From: DATDAH01 sp963725155
GTDB taxonomy: Bacteria; Actinomycetota; Acidimicrobiia; Acidimicrobiales; DATDAH01
DNA length: 64,000 nucleotides
Reading direction: 5' to 3'
Assembly: GCA_963725155.1 (NCBI GenBank)
Contig: CAVRXU010000009.1
Span: 1-64,000, forward strand
The position numbers were made by a program, and so were the translations under genes. This document shows positions 41,829-50,115 of this stretch, in pieces (the stretch's first letter is position 1; each line of letters opens with the position of its first letter). Under the pieces are notes generated by a model. It saw only the letters and a list, made by a program, of their open reading frames with translations, did not search any database and was not told where the DNA came from.

Positions 41829-42518
41829 ATGACCGACGCCGGTACCGACGGGAAGGCGATGGTGCTGACGCCGCTCATGCCGCCCGCCAAGCCTCGCCTG
41901 CGGGGGTGGTTCCACCAGATCGCCTTCCTCGCCTCCATCCCCCTGGGGCTCGCCCTCGTCGCCGTGGCCGACACCACCGCGGCCAAGGTCGCCGCCCTCG
42001 TGTACTCGCTGGGCGCCAGCGCCCTCTACGGCACCAGCGCCGCCTACCACCGCGGCCACTGGTCGCCCCGGGGCCGGGCGTGGATGAAGCGCCTCGACCA
42101 CTCGATGATCTTCGTGCTCATCGCCGCCACCTACACCCCGATCTGCGTGCTCGGCCTGCGCGGGAGTGGCGCCACCCTCACCCTGGTCGGCGTCTGGCTC
42201 GGAGCCACGCTCGGCGTCGTCCTGGGCATGGCCGGCATCGCCGAGAAGAACGGCGTGGGCATGACCCTCTACCTGATCATGGGTTGGGTGGCCGCCCTGT
42301 CGGCGCCGTCGTTGGCCCAACGCCTGGGTCCGGTGAACCTCGGCCTCATCGTGGTCGGCGGTGTCGCCTACACCGTGGGCGCCATCATCCTGGGCACCAA
42401 CTGGCCCAACCCCCGCCCCGCCACCTTCGGCTACCACGAGGTCTGGCACACCTTCACCCTGGTCGCCGGCGCCTGCTTCGGCGTCGTGGTCTGGGGCCTG
42501 GTGCTCGGCGCGGCCTGA
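41829..42518 (+). CDS. Hemolysin III / TrhA (PAQR-family) membrane protein
   Basis: 229 residues with seven hydrophobic segments. The PAQR pattern is visible: YGTSAAYHRGHW, LDHSMIFVLIAATYTP and FGYHEVWHTFTLVAGA, giving the Ser, His and Asp that coordinate zinc. Family members are linked to membrane lipid homeostasis and the older name hemolysin III; the bacterial reaction is not firmly known. Confidence 0.9.
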   Translation: MTDAGTDGKAMVLTPLMPPAKPRLRGWFHQIAFLASIPLGLALVAVADTTAAKVAALVYSLGASALYGTSAAYHRGHWSPRGRAWMKRLDHSMIFVLIAATYTPICVLGLRGSGATLTLVGVWLGATLGVVLGMAGIAEKNGVGMTLYLIMGWVAALSAPSLAQRLGPVNLGLIVVGGVAYTVGAIILGTNWPNPRPATFGYHEVWHTFTLVAGACFGVVVWGLVLGAA

Positions 42519-42564
42519 CCCCGAGGGCGTTTGACGCTCCCCCGACCTCGGGGGACCATGAGGC

Positions 42565-42915
42565 ATGAGCCTCGCGGCGTGGATGGACGGATACGTCAAG
42601 GCGTGGACCTCCGGACAGCCCGAGGAGATCGCCGACCTCTTCACCGAGGACGCCACCTACGACCCGCAGACCAGCGAGGAGCGCTGGATCGGGCGCGACG
42701 CCATCATCGCCGCCTGGCAGGACGTGGGCGACGAGCCCGGGACCTGGAACTTCGAGTGGGAACCGCTGCTGGAGACCCACGGCCTTTCGGTCATCACCGG
42801 GCGCACGGAGTACTTCGACGAAGGCCGGACCTTCCGCAACCTCTGGACGATCCGCCTCACCGACGACGGCCGCTGCCGCGAGTTCACCGAATGGTGGATC
42901 GAAGAGGAGTGGTGA
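42565..42915 (+). CDS. NTF2/SnoaL-like protein
   Basis: 116 residues: MDGYVKAWTSGQPEEIADLFTEDATYD, ending WTIRLTDDGRCREFTEWWIEEEW. NTF2-like fold; reaction unknown, often a small isomerase/cyclase or accessory. Its stop overlaps the GTG of the MBL-fold gene (GTGA), so the products may work together. A hairpin (42519-42553, CCCCGAGG arms) precedes it. Confidence 0.83.
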   Translation: MSLAAWMDGYVKAWTSGQPEEIADLFTEDATYDPQTSEERWIGRDAIIAAWQDVGDEPGTWNFEWEPLLETHGLSVITGRTEYFDEGRTFRNLWTIRLTDDGRCREFTEWWIEEEW

Positions 42916-43766
42916 GCGCCTGGACCGTCGGCTCGGCCACGATCACGACCATCGTGGAGTCCGAGATCCCGGGCATCCCTCCCGAGTTCTTCTTCCCGAC
43001 CGGCTCCGCCGCCGAGGTGGCCGCCCACGACTGGCTGGTGCCCGACTACGCCGCCCCCGACGGGACGATCAACCTCCGGGTCCAGGCCCTGGTCGTGGCC
43101 ATCGCCGGCCGTACGGTCCTCGTCGACCCGTGCGTGGGCGACGGCAAGACCCGGGCGTTGTGGTTCTGGCACGAGCAGGCGTGGGGTGGGATGGCCCGCT
43201 TCGCGGAGGCCGGTTTCGACGCCGAGGCCGTCGACACGGTGGTCCACACCCACCTCCACGCCGACCACGTCGGTTGGGACACGCACGTCGAGGAGGGGGC
43301 CTGGATCCCGACGTTCGTCAACGCCCGTCACCTCTACACCGAGGCCGAGGTCGCCCACTGGAAGGCCGACGAGCAGCGGGGCGACGAGGACGTCTGGGCC
43401 GACTCCGTCGAGCCGATCTTCACCGCCGGCCTGGCCGACCTCGTGGCCGAGGACGCCGAGCTCGGCGACGGCCTCCGCCTCACACCCACGCCGGGCCACA
43501 CCCCCGGGCACACCTCGCTCTGGATCGAGTCCGATGGAGAACGGGCCGTCATCACCGGCGACCTCATCCACCACCCGGTCCAGTGCGCCGAGCCGGGCTG
43601 GAACGAGATCGGCGACGTGGACACCGATCAGGCCGCAGCGACGCGTCGGGCCTTCCTCGAGGCAGTGGCCGACCGCGACACCCTCGTCATCGGCACCCAC
43701 TTCCCCACCCGACCGGCCGGTCAGGTCACCACCGACGGCGGGGCGTTCCGCTTCCTACCCGGGTGA
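42912..43766 (+). CDS. MBL-fold metallohydrolase
   Basis: 284 residues from GTG 42912. The beta-lactamase-fold metal motif HTHLHADHVGWDT (HxHxDH), then TPGHTPGH and GDLIHHPVQ with the bridging Asp, give two metal sites. Lactonase, thioester hydrolase or degradative roles are all possible; PGIPPEFFFPTG and QALVVAIAGRTVLVDP are typical of the AHL-lactonase-like group. Between an NTF2-like gene and a GNAT gene, each overlapping by four bases. Confidence 0.88.
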   Translation: MSAWTVGSATITTIVESEIPGIPPEFFFPTGSAAEVAAHDWLVPDYAAPDGTINLRVQALVVAIAGRTVLVDPCVGDGKTRALWFWHEQAWGGMARFAEAGFDAEAVDTVVHTHLHADHVGWDTHVEEGAWIPTFVNARHLYTEAEVAHWKADEQRGDEDVWADSVEPIFTAGLADLVAEDAELGDGLRLTPTPGHTPGHTSLWIESDGERAVITGDLIHHPVQCAEPGWNEIGDVDTDQAAATRRAFLEAVADRDTLVIGTHFPTRPAGQVTTDGGAFRFLPG

Positions 43767-44554
43767 GCTCGTCCGCCCTGCGGGTGACCGACCCCGCCGC
43801 GCTGGCCGACCTGTACGGCCGCCACCGCGAGGTCCACCCCTACGGCCTGGCCGACCTCGACGAGCCCCTGTGGTCGCGGTCCACCTGGTACCGGGAGGGT
43901 GACGCCGCCGTCGGGGTCCTCGACCTGGGCTCGGGCGAGCCGGTGCTCTACGCCATCGCCGCCGATGCCGATCTCGACGGGGCCACGCTGGCCCTGCTCG
44001 ACGTCCTGGCCCCGGACCTGCCCGACCACTTCGTCATCACCGGCCCGACCGGGCTGGCCGAGCGCTTGGCGCCGGGCTTCACCCCCGACTGGGTCATCCC
44101 CCACGTCAAGATGGTCCTCCCCGACGGCGACCGTCTTCCCCCGGACGACCCCCGTGTGCTCTGGCTCGATCGGACGGCGACCGACGCCGTCGTCGCCCTG
44201 CGGGAGACCGGTGGCGATGCCAGCGCCTTCTTCGTCCCCGACCTCCTCGACACGGGCCTCTACGGGGGCATCCAGGGCGACGACCGGGTGCTGGCTGCCG
44301 TGGCCGGCGTCCACGTGCTCTCCGAGGCCCACGGCGTGGCCGCCATCGGCAACGTCCTCACCCACCCGGCTCACCGCCGCCAGGGCCTGGCCCGCGCGCT
44401 CATGGCCACGCTGGCCCGCCGCCTGCTCGTCACCGTCCCGGTCGTCGGCCTCAACGTGGGGACGGCCAACGCCGGCGCCCTGGCTCTGTACGAGAGCCTC
44501 GGCTTCGTGCCCGTGATCCGGTACGAAGAAGCCGAGCTGCGGCGGTCTCACTAA
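43763..44554 (+). CDS. GNAT-family acetyltransferase
   Basis: 263 residues from GTG 43763, overlapping the MBL stop. An N-terminal segment precedes the GNAT core, in which NVLTHPAHRRQGLARALM is the acetyl-CoA loop (QGLARAL) and LYESLGFVPVIRYEEAEL the last strand. Acceptor unknown. It closes the three-gene unit 42565-44554. Confidence 0.86.
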   Translation: MSSSALRVTDPAALADLYGRHREVHPYGLADLDEPLWSRSTWYREGDAAVGVLDLGSGEPVLYAIAADADLDGATLALLDVLAPDLPDHFVITGPTGLAERLAPGFTPDWVIPHVKMVLPDGDRLPPDDPRVLWLDRTATDAVVALRETGGDASAFFVPDLLDTGLYGGIQGDDRVLAAVAGVHVLSEAHGVAAIGNVLTHPAHRRQGLARALMATLARRLLVTVPVVGLNVGTANAGALALYESLGFVPVIRYEEAELRRSH

Positions 44555-44583
44555 GGTTTCGCCTTCATCCGGAGGAGAGCACC

Positions 44584-45492
44584 GTGAAGATCACGATCCG
44601 TACCCTGGCCGCCCTCCTGCTGGCCCTCGCCCTGGTCGCCGCCGGTTGTGGCAGCGACGACAGCGACAACGCCAGCAGCGATACCACCGAGGCCGCCAGC
44701 GACACGACTGAGGCGGCGGCCTGTGATCCGCTGCCGCTGAAGACCGAGGGCACGCTCACCGTGGCCACCGGCGAGCCCGCCTTCCCGCCATGGGTCGAGG
44801 GCCCCGACGCCGCCGACACCGGCGAGGGCGATCCCTACAGCGGCGAGGGCTTCGAGTCCGCCCTCGTGTACGCGGTGGCCGAGCAGCTCGGCGTGGCCGA
44901 GGCCGACGTCGAGTGGGTCCGCACCGGCTTCGACGAGGCCATCGCCCCGGGCGAGAAGGACTACGACTTCAACATCCAACAGTTCGGCATCACCCCCGAG
45001 CGGGACGAGGTCGTGGACTTCTCGGACGGCTACTACGACGTGCAGCAGGTGGTCATCGCCGCCGAGGACGCCCCGATCGCCGACGCCACCTCCGTCGCCG
45101 ACCTGGCCGATTACAACCTCGGCGCCGCCATCGGGACGACCAGCCTCGACTACATCGACGACGTGATCCAGCCCACGACCGAGGCGGCCGTGTTCGACGA
45201 CAACGCCGCAGCGACGGCTGCCTTCGACGCCGGCCAGGTGGACGGCATCGTCTACGACCTGCCCACCGCCTACTACATCACCGCCGCGGTGATCGAGGGC
45301 TCGACCATCGTGGGTGTGCTGCCGCAGGCCGGAGCGGACCCCGAGCAGCTGGGCATGCTCTTCGAGACCGGCAGCCCGCTGATCCCGTGCGTCAACGAGG
45401 CCCTGGCCACGCTGCGCGACGACGGCACGCTGGCCGCCCTCCAGGAGGAATGGCTGAGCGCGGGCGGCGACATCCCGACCCTGTCGGAGTGA
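44584..45492 (+). CDS. Amino-acid-type ABC transporter substrate-binding lipoprotein
   Basis: 302 residues. A lipobox LVAAGC with Cys at residue 22 marks it as an outer-leaflet lipoprotein; a Ser/Thr/Asp linker is followed by a type F/periplasmic-binding-fold solute receptor with LTVATGEPAFPPWVEG, FDVNIQQF-type (DYDFNIQQFGITPERDEVVDFSDGYY). It delivers a polar amino acid to the permease encoded next. GGAGGAG ribosome site at 44570-44576 and a TAAGGT -10 at 44552 support GTG 44584. Ligand identity unknown. Confidence 0.9.
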   Translation: MKITIRTLAALLLALALVAAGCGSDDSDNASSDTTEAASDTTEAAACDPLPLKTEGTLTVATGEPAFPPWVEGPDAADTGEGDPYSGEGFESALVYAVAEQLGVAEADVEWVRTGFDEAIAPGEKDYDFNIQQFGITPERDEVVDFSDGYYDVQQVVIAAEDAPIADATSVADLADYNLGAAIGTTSLDYIDDVIQPTTEAAVFDDNAAATAAFDAGQVDGIVYDLPTAYYITAAVIEGSTIVGVLPQAGADPEQLGMLFETGSPLIPCVNEALATLRDDGTLAALQEEWLSAGGDIPTLSE

Positions 45493-45517
45493 CGCCCCGT
45501 TCCTGACGGAGCACCCA

Positions 45518-46411
45518 GTGGAGCCCGGAGCCGATCCCTCAGCCGTCGTCGGCGGGGTCGGATCCGGGCCGCCACTGCCTCCGGGCCGGGTCGCCTCGTG
45601 GCGGGCCGAGTTCCGGGAGGAGGGGGCGGTCGGCGCCCTCATCGCCTTCCTCAGCACGATCATCGTCTTCGGGCTGATCATCTGGTTCGTCGTCCACAGC
45701 GCGACCTGGCCCCAGGTCCGGGACCAGTTCCTCAACCGCGAGGACTTCGTCGACAGCTTCCCCGACGTGCTGTCCGGCTTCTGGCTGGACCTGAAGATGT
45801 TCGTCGTGGCCCAGGTGGTGATCCTGGCCTTCGCCCTCCTGGTGGCGGTCATCCGGAACCTCCGCGGCCCCGCCTTCTTCCCGCTGCGCTTCCTGGCCGT
45901 GGTCTACATCGACCTGTTCCGGGGCATCCCCCTGCTGCTCGTCATCCTGCTGCTGGGCTTCGGCGTGCCCGCCCTGCAGCTGGACGGGGTGCCGACCGAC
46001 CCCCGCTTCTGGGGCGTCACCGCGCTGGTCCTCTCGTACTCGGCCTACACGGCCGAGGTGTACCGGGCCGGGATCGACTCGGTCCACGAGAGCCAGCGCT
46101 CGGCCGCCCGGGCCCTCGGTCTGACCCAGTGGCAGGCCCTGCGCTTCGCCGTGCTCCCCCAGGCCGTGCGCAACGTCATCCCCGCCCTGCTCAACGGCCT
46201 GGTCTCCCTGCAGAAGGACGTGGCCCTGGTCAGCGTGCTGGGCATCCGGGAGGCGGTGCGGGAGGCGCAGATCTACACCTCCCGGACGTTCAACTACACC
46301 TCCTACATGGCCGCCACCGTCCTGTTCCTCCTGGCCAGCGTGCCCGTGGCCCGCTTCACGGACTGGTACACGGCCCGGGACCGCCGGCGCCGGTCCCAGT
46401 CGATGGCGTGA
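45518..46411 (+). CDS. Polar amino-acid ABC transporter permease
   Basis: 297 residues with at least five membrane helices and the HisM-type coupling motif EVYRAGIDSVHESQRSAARALGLTQWQALRFAVLPQA. An unusual N-terminal cytoplasmic stretch (about 45 residues) precedes TM1. A single permease gene is present, so the channel may be a homodimer or use a partner elsewhere. GTG 45518; stop overlaps the ATPase gene by four bases. Confidence 0.92.
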   Translation: MEPGADPSAVVGGVGSGPPLPPGRVASWRAEFREEGAVGALIAFLSTIIVFGLIIWFVVHSATWPQVRDQFLNREDFVDSFPDVLSGFWLDLKMFVVAQVVILAFALLVAVIRNLRGPAFFPLRFLAVVYIDLFRGIPLLLVILLLGFGVPALQLDGVPTDPRFWGVTALVLSYSAYTAEVYRAGIDSVHESQRSAARALGLTQWQALRFAVLPQAVRNVIPALLNGLVSLQKDVALVSVLGIREAVREAQIYTSRTFNYTSYMAATVLFLLASVPVARFTDWYTARDRRRRSQSMA

Positions 46412-47175
46412 CCGACGACGCAGTGGCGGCCCGCCTCGAGGTCCGGGGCCTGCGCAAGGCCTTCGGGCCCAAGGTGGTGCTGGACGGCATCGACCTCTCG
46501 GTGTCCGAGCACGAGGTGGTGGCCCTCATCGGGCCCAGTGGCTGCGGGAAGTCGACCCTCCTGCGGTGCATCGATCTGCTCGAGCGCATCGACGGCGGCT
46601 CGATCCGCCTGGGCGGGGAGGTCGTCAGCGGCCTCGGCACCACCACCAACGCCAACGACGTGCGCAAGCGCATCGGCATCGTCTTCCAGGCCTTCAACCT
46701 CTTTCCCCACCTCACCGTGCTCGACAACGTGACCCTGGCCCCCCGGCGGGTCCACGGTGCCACCCGCCGTTCCGCCGAGGACCAGGCCCGCGAGGTCCTG
46801 AACCGCCTCGGCCTGGGGGACAAGGTCACCGACTACCCCGATCGCCTGTCGGGCGGCCAGCAGCAGCGGGCGGCCATCGCCCGGGCCCTGGTCACCGGCC
46901 CCGAGCTCCTGCTGCTCGACGAGGTGACCTCGGCCCTCGATCCCGAGCTGGTCGGTGAGGTCCTGGCCGTCATCCGGGACCTGGCCACCGAGGGCATGAC
47001 CATGGTGCTGGCCACCCACGAGATGGGCTTCGCCCGTGACGTGGCCCACCGCGTGGCCTTCATGCACGAGGGCCGGGTCCTCGAGCAGGGCCCGCCCGCC
47101 GCCCTGTTCGCCGAGCCCCGCGAAGAGCGGACCCGGCAGTTCCTGAAGCGCGTCACCGACGCAGGAAGGTTGTGA
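46408..47175 (+). CDS. Polar amino-acid ABC transporter ATPase
   Basis: 255 residues from GTG 46408. Walker A GPSGCGKST (42-50), Q-loop VFQAFNLF, signature LSGGQQQR, Walker B LLLLDEVTSALDP, with Val instead of Pro after the Glu, and switch His THEMGF. Together with the lipoprotein and permease this forms a complete importer. An SDR gene follows only one base after the stop. Confidence 0.94.
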   Translation: MTDDAVAARLEVRGLRKAFGPKVVLDGIDLSVSEHEVVALIGPSGCGKSTLLRCIDLLERIDGGSIRLGGEVVSGLGTTTNANDVRKRIGIVFQAFNLFPHLTVLDNVTLAPRRVHGATRRSAEDQAREVLNRLGLGDKVTDYPDRLSGGQQQRAAIARALVTGPELLLLDEVTSALDPELVGEVLAVIRDLATEGMTMVLATHEMGFARDVAHRVAFMHEGRVLEQGPPAALFAEPREERTRQFLKRVTDAGRL

Positions 47176-47176
47176 C

Positions 47177-47932
47177 ATGAGCGAACCCACGGGACGGCTG
47201 GAGGGACGGGTGGCCTACGTCACCGGGGCGGCCTCGGGCATCGGGGCGGCGTGCGCGCAGCGCTTCGTGGGCGAGGGGGCCATCGTGGCCGGCTTCGACC
47301 TCCAGGAGCCGGCCGAGGACAGCCCCCTGGCCGGGTTCTGGTCCCTCGATGTCCGCGACGAGGCGGCCATCACCGCGGCCGTGGCCGCGGCGGTCAGCGA
47401 GGTCGGGGCGCCGACGATCCTGGTGAACGCCGCCGGGGTGTCGGGTACGGCGAGCGTCACCGACCTGGCGGAGGACGAGTGGGACCGCATCGTCGACATC
47501 AACCTCAAAGGCACCTACCTGGTCAGCAAGCACGTCGTGCCCCACCTGATCGCCGCGGGCACAGGGTCGGTGGTCAACCTGGCCAGCATCGAGGGCCTGG
47601 AGGGCCTCCCCGCCCAGGCCGCCTACAACGCCTCCAAGGGCGGGGTGGTCCTGCTCACCCGCAACATGGCCATCGACTACGGCCCGGCCAACGTCCGGGT
47701 CAACTGCCTCTGCCCGGGCTACATCGAGACGCCCATGACCGCCGTGTTGCGGGCCCCCGGGCTCGAAGCGATCCGGGAGGTCTTCGTCGCCATGCACCAC
47801 CTGGGCCGGCCCGGCCAGCCCGAAGAGGTGGCCGCCGCCGCCCTCTTCCTGGCCTCCGACGACGCCTCCTTCGTCAGCGGTCACGCCCTCGTGGTGGACG
47901 GTGGGTTCACCGCCGGCCGCCGCCTGGGCTGA
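47177..47932 (+). CDS. SDR-family oxidoreductase
   Basis: 251 residues, NAD(P)-dependent. TGAASGIG cofactor loop, NAAGVSG, LASIEGLEGLPAQ with Ser, YNASKGG catalytic Tyr/Lys. The acidic FDLQE after strand two suggests NAD over NADP. Gene starts one base after the transporter ATPase, so its substrate may be related to the imported amino acid. Closest type is a 3-oxoacyl-ACP reductase-like or hydroxy-acid dehydrogenase. Confidence 0.9.
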   Translation: MSEPTGRLEGRVAYVTGAASGIGAACAQRFVGEGAIVAGFDLQEPAEDSPLAGFWSLDVRDEAAITAAVAAAVSEVGAPTILVNAAGVSGTASVTDLAEDEWDRIVDINLKGTYLVSKHVVPHLIAAGTGSVVNLASIEGLEGLPAQAAYNASKGGVVLLTRNMAIDYGPANVRVNCLCPGYIETPMTAVLRAPGLEAIREVFVAMHHLGRPGQPEEVAAAALFLASDDASFVSGHALVVDGGFTAGRRLG

Positions 47933-48002
47933 GCCCCACAGCCTTCGCCCAACCGTCACCCGGCGGTCACCCGAGCGCACCAGGGGCGTCACCGCCCCTC
48001 CT

Positions 48003-48008
48003 TACCGT
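48003..48008 (+). promoter_or_regulatory. -10 element of the small secreted-protein pair
   Basis: TACCGT, seven bases before ATG 48016. Confidence 0.4.
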
Positions 48009-48015
48009 GCGCGCC

Positions 48016-48162
48016 ATGAGCTTCCGAGACCATGTGATAGCCGCCCTGCTGGCCATCGCGGTGATGGCGGCCAGCCTCATGACGGGCCACTCCCCTGACG
48101 TGGCCGCCCCCGCCGAGGAGCCGGCGACCGTCGCGGTCGCGGCGAGCCAGGACCGAGGCTGA
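48016..48162 (+). CDS. Small membrane/secreted protein
   Basis: 48 residues, MSFRDHVIAALLAIAVMAASLMTGH start: one membrane helix or signal peptide, then an Ala/Glu/Val-rich tail. Last base of its stop is the A of the next ATG (TGATG), implying coupling. Probably a tiny exported protein; family unknown. Confidence 0.55.
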   Translation: MSFRDHVIAALLAIAVMAASLMTGHSPDVAAPAEEPATVAVAASQDRG

Positions 48163-48516
48163 TGCGGCGCCGCTTGGTCGTCGCCGTGTCCCTCTGGATC
48201 GCCGCGCTCGGACTGGCGCGCGCCACCAGCGCCAAGACCGGAGCCACCGCACCGCCGCTGGGCACGTGGCTCACCGGAAGTCGTCGACCCGGCGGGCGAC
48301 CCGGACCGCGGGATCACCCCGGTCGTCCCCATGAGTGGTGTGGCCGCCCGCATCGCCGAGTCCCCGCAAACGGCGTCGCTCGACAGCCGCAATGGCACCG
48401 TGGTCCGGGCCCGGGCCGGGAGCATCGCCAACGTCGCCGTCCGGCCGTCCGTCGGCACGATCATCGGTGACCTTTCGTCTCGTCCGGTGATGCATCCGGC
48501 CGACGCCCACCCCTGA
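48162..48516 (+). pseudogene. Secreted small protein, reading frame interrupted
   Basis: From ATG 48162 there is a signal peptide (MRRRLVVAVSLWIAALG) and coding-like codons to about 48274; thereafter the coding signal (third-position GC) moves to the next frame, whose stop is at 48516 (MSGVAARIAESPQTASLDSR, then ASIANVAVRPSVGTIIGDLSSRP). One extra base near 48270-48276 would explain both. If the restored product is real, it is about 117 residues and exported. Family not known. Confidence 0.5.
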
Positions 48517-48547
48517 CCCCCGATCCCCCCGCCCTGCCCCGGGCGAC

Positions 48548-48576
48548 GGGGCCCGGCCCGCCGAGGGCCGGGCCCC
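48548..48576. terminator. Bidirectional hairpin terminator
   Basis: Perfect 12-bp stem GGGGCCCGGCCC with GCCGA loop, between the convergent secreted-protein and phospholipase-like genes. No U-tract is present, as is usual here. Confidence 0.65.
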
Positions 48577-48583
48577 GAGGTCT

Positions 48584-49012
48584 TCAGCGCACGGGGACGT
48601 CCACCCGGCGGTGGGCGTAGGCCGCCGCCCCGAAGAGCCGCACCGCCGAGTAGTAGATGGCGGCGATGCCGTCGCAGGCCCATCGGACGAGGCCGCCGCT
48701 CGGGTGCAGGACCGCGCACGACGCCCGCATGTCCCGGTTGAACCAGTCGTCGCAGGTGCGGCGCCCGGCCCAGTGGCCGCGGTAGCAACCGTCGTGGTGG
48801 ATGCAGGCGTGGTGGAAGTCCCACCCCGGACCGCGCTCGGGCGCGGCCGAGCAACCGTCGTAGGGCCAGGGGTGCGAGGTGAGGTTGGCCGGCGTGGCCA
48901 CCGCACCGTGGGTGGTGGTGGCCCCGGCCGGGTTCGGGGCCAGGAGCCCCAGGGTGATGGTCAGGACGACGGTTGCCAGGACGAACGCGCCGGACCGCTT
49001 CGGACACAGCAT
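48584..49012 (-). CDS. Secreted prokaryotic phospholipase A2-like protein
   Basis: 142 residues from ATG 49012 with a Sec signal peptide (about 10-30, cleaved near AGATT). The catalytic core WDFHHACIHHDGCYR contains the His-Asp pair and flanking Cys of bacterial phospholipase A2 (sn-2 hydrolysis); further Cys in RTCDDWF and ASCAVL may form disulfides. A calcium site is expected but was not verified. Extracellular; could act on host or environmental lipids. Confidence 0.8.
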   Translation of the reverse strand: MLCPKRSGAFVLATVVLTITLGLLAPNPAGATTTHGAVATPANLTSHPWPYDGCSAAPERGPGWDFHHACIHHDGCYRGHWAGRRTCDDWFNRDMRASCAVLHPSGGLVRWACDGIAAIYYSAVRLFGAAAYAHRRVDVPVR

Positions 49013-49098
49013 GAGCTTCCCCGTTCGGAGGGGGATGATGAGGGGGGAAGCGCCGGGCCCGATCCTGCCCGCCACCGAGGCCGCCCGCAAGGGGCCGG

Positions 49099-49104
49099 TA
49101 GCGT
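49099..49104 (+). promoter_or_regulatory. -10 element of the adenylate cyclase
   Basis: TAGCGT, six bases before GTG 49111. Confidence 0.45.
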
Positions 49105-49110
49105 TCGCCC

Positions 49111-50115
49111 GTGACCGCGGGGGCGAGGACCAGCGAGGCCGAGCGCCAGGCGCTGCTCGACCTGGCGACGCGGGCCCTGCTCCACGGTGAGCGCCGCTAC
49201 ACGGCCCTCGAGGTCTGTGCCCTCACGGGCTGTGACCACGACACCGCCGACGGGCTCTGGCGGGCCATGGGCTTCCCGGACGTGCCCGACGACGAGGTGG
49301 CCTTCACCGATCGCGACGTCGCCGCCCTGCGCGCCGCCCTCGACTTGCAGGCCAGCGGCCTGCTCGACGAGACGACCGTGCGGGGCCAGACCCGGGTCAT
49401 GAGCCAGGCCCTGGCCACCATCGCCGCCGCCCAGCTGGAGATCACCGAGCCCGGTGAGCGCAATGTGGACCGCCTCGGCGCCTTCGTGGCCGACGTCCTG
49501 CCCAACCTGGACGACCTCCTCGTCTACCTCTACCGCCGACACCTCCTGGCCGCCCTCGAGGGCTCGCTCCTGCTGGATCGGGACGATCCCGAGCAGCTCA
49601 ACCCCACCCTGGCCGTCGGCTTCGCCGATCTCGTGGGCTTCACCAAGTTGGCCAACCACCTCGAGGAGGACGAGCTGACCGCGCTCATCGAGGACTTCAC
49701 CCAGGCCACGGCCGACGTGGTGGCCGAGGAGGCCGGGCGGGTGGTGAAGATGATCGGCGACGAGGTCATGTTCACCTCGGTGGAGCCGGGAGCGGCGGCG
49801 ACGACGGCGCTGCGCCTGGTGGCCGAGATCGGCGACCACGACGGCCTGCCCCCGCTGCGGGCCGGTGTCGCCGCCGGGCCCGTGATCCTGCGTCACGGCG
49901 ACGTGTTCGGGAACCCGGTGAACCTGGCCCACCGCCTGGTGGATGTGGCCCGTCCGGGCAACGTCCTGGTCGACGAGACCGTGGCCGGCGCCCTGACCCC
50001 GCTCCACGGCCAGGTCCAGCGGGTGCACTCCATCCGCCGGCTCCGCGGCTTCGACAAGGTCCGGGCCTTCGTGGTCCACCCGCCTCGGCCCGTCCTCGCG
50101 GCCGACGGCGAGTGA
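49111..50115 (+). CDS. Class III adenylate/guanylate cyclase
   Basis: 334 residues. An N-terminal helical regulatory domain (1-165, like the pH-sensing half of Rv1264-type cyclases) precedes the catalytic CHD: FADLVGFT supplies the metal Asp, KMIGDEVMF the substrate-specifying Lys and second Asp, and GNPVNLAHR the transition-state Asn/Arg. The Lys and following residues suit adenine, so cAMP is the probable product. No membrane helix. The MFS gene overlaps its stop by GTGA. CRP-like sites lie two genes downstream. Confidence 0.9.
   Translation: MTAGARTSEAERQALLDLATRALLHGERRYTALEVCALTGCDHDTADGLWRAMGFPDVPDDEVAFTDRDVAALRAALDLQASGLLDETTVRGQTRVMSQALATIAAAQLEITEPGERNVDRLGAFVADVLPNLDDLLVYLYRRHLLAALEGSLLLDRDDPEQLNPTLAVGFADLVGFTKLANHLEEDELTALIEDFTQATADVVAEEAGRVVKMIGDEVMFTSVEPGAAATTALRLVAEIGDHDGLPPLRAGVAAGPVILRHGDVFGNPVNLAHRLVDVARPGNVLVDETVAGALTPLHGQVQRVHSIRRLRGFDKVRAFVVHPPRPVLAADGE

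Noticed and set aside
42519..42553. Hairpin between TrhA and the NTF2-like gene as another member of the palindrome family
   Set aside because: The arms (CCCCGAGG) and inner parts do not share the GTTCTGG end; it is probably an ordinary terminator.
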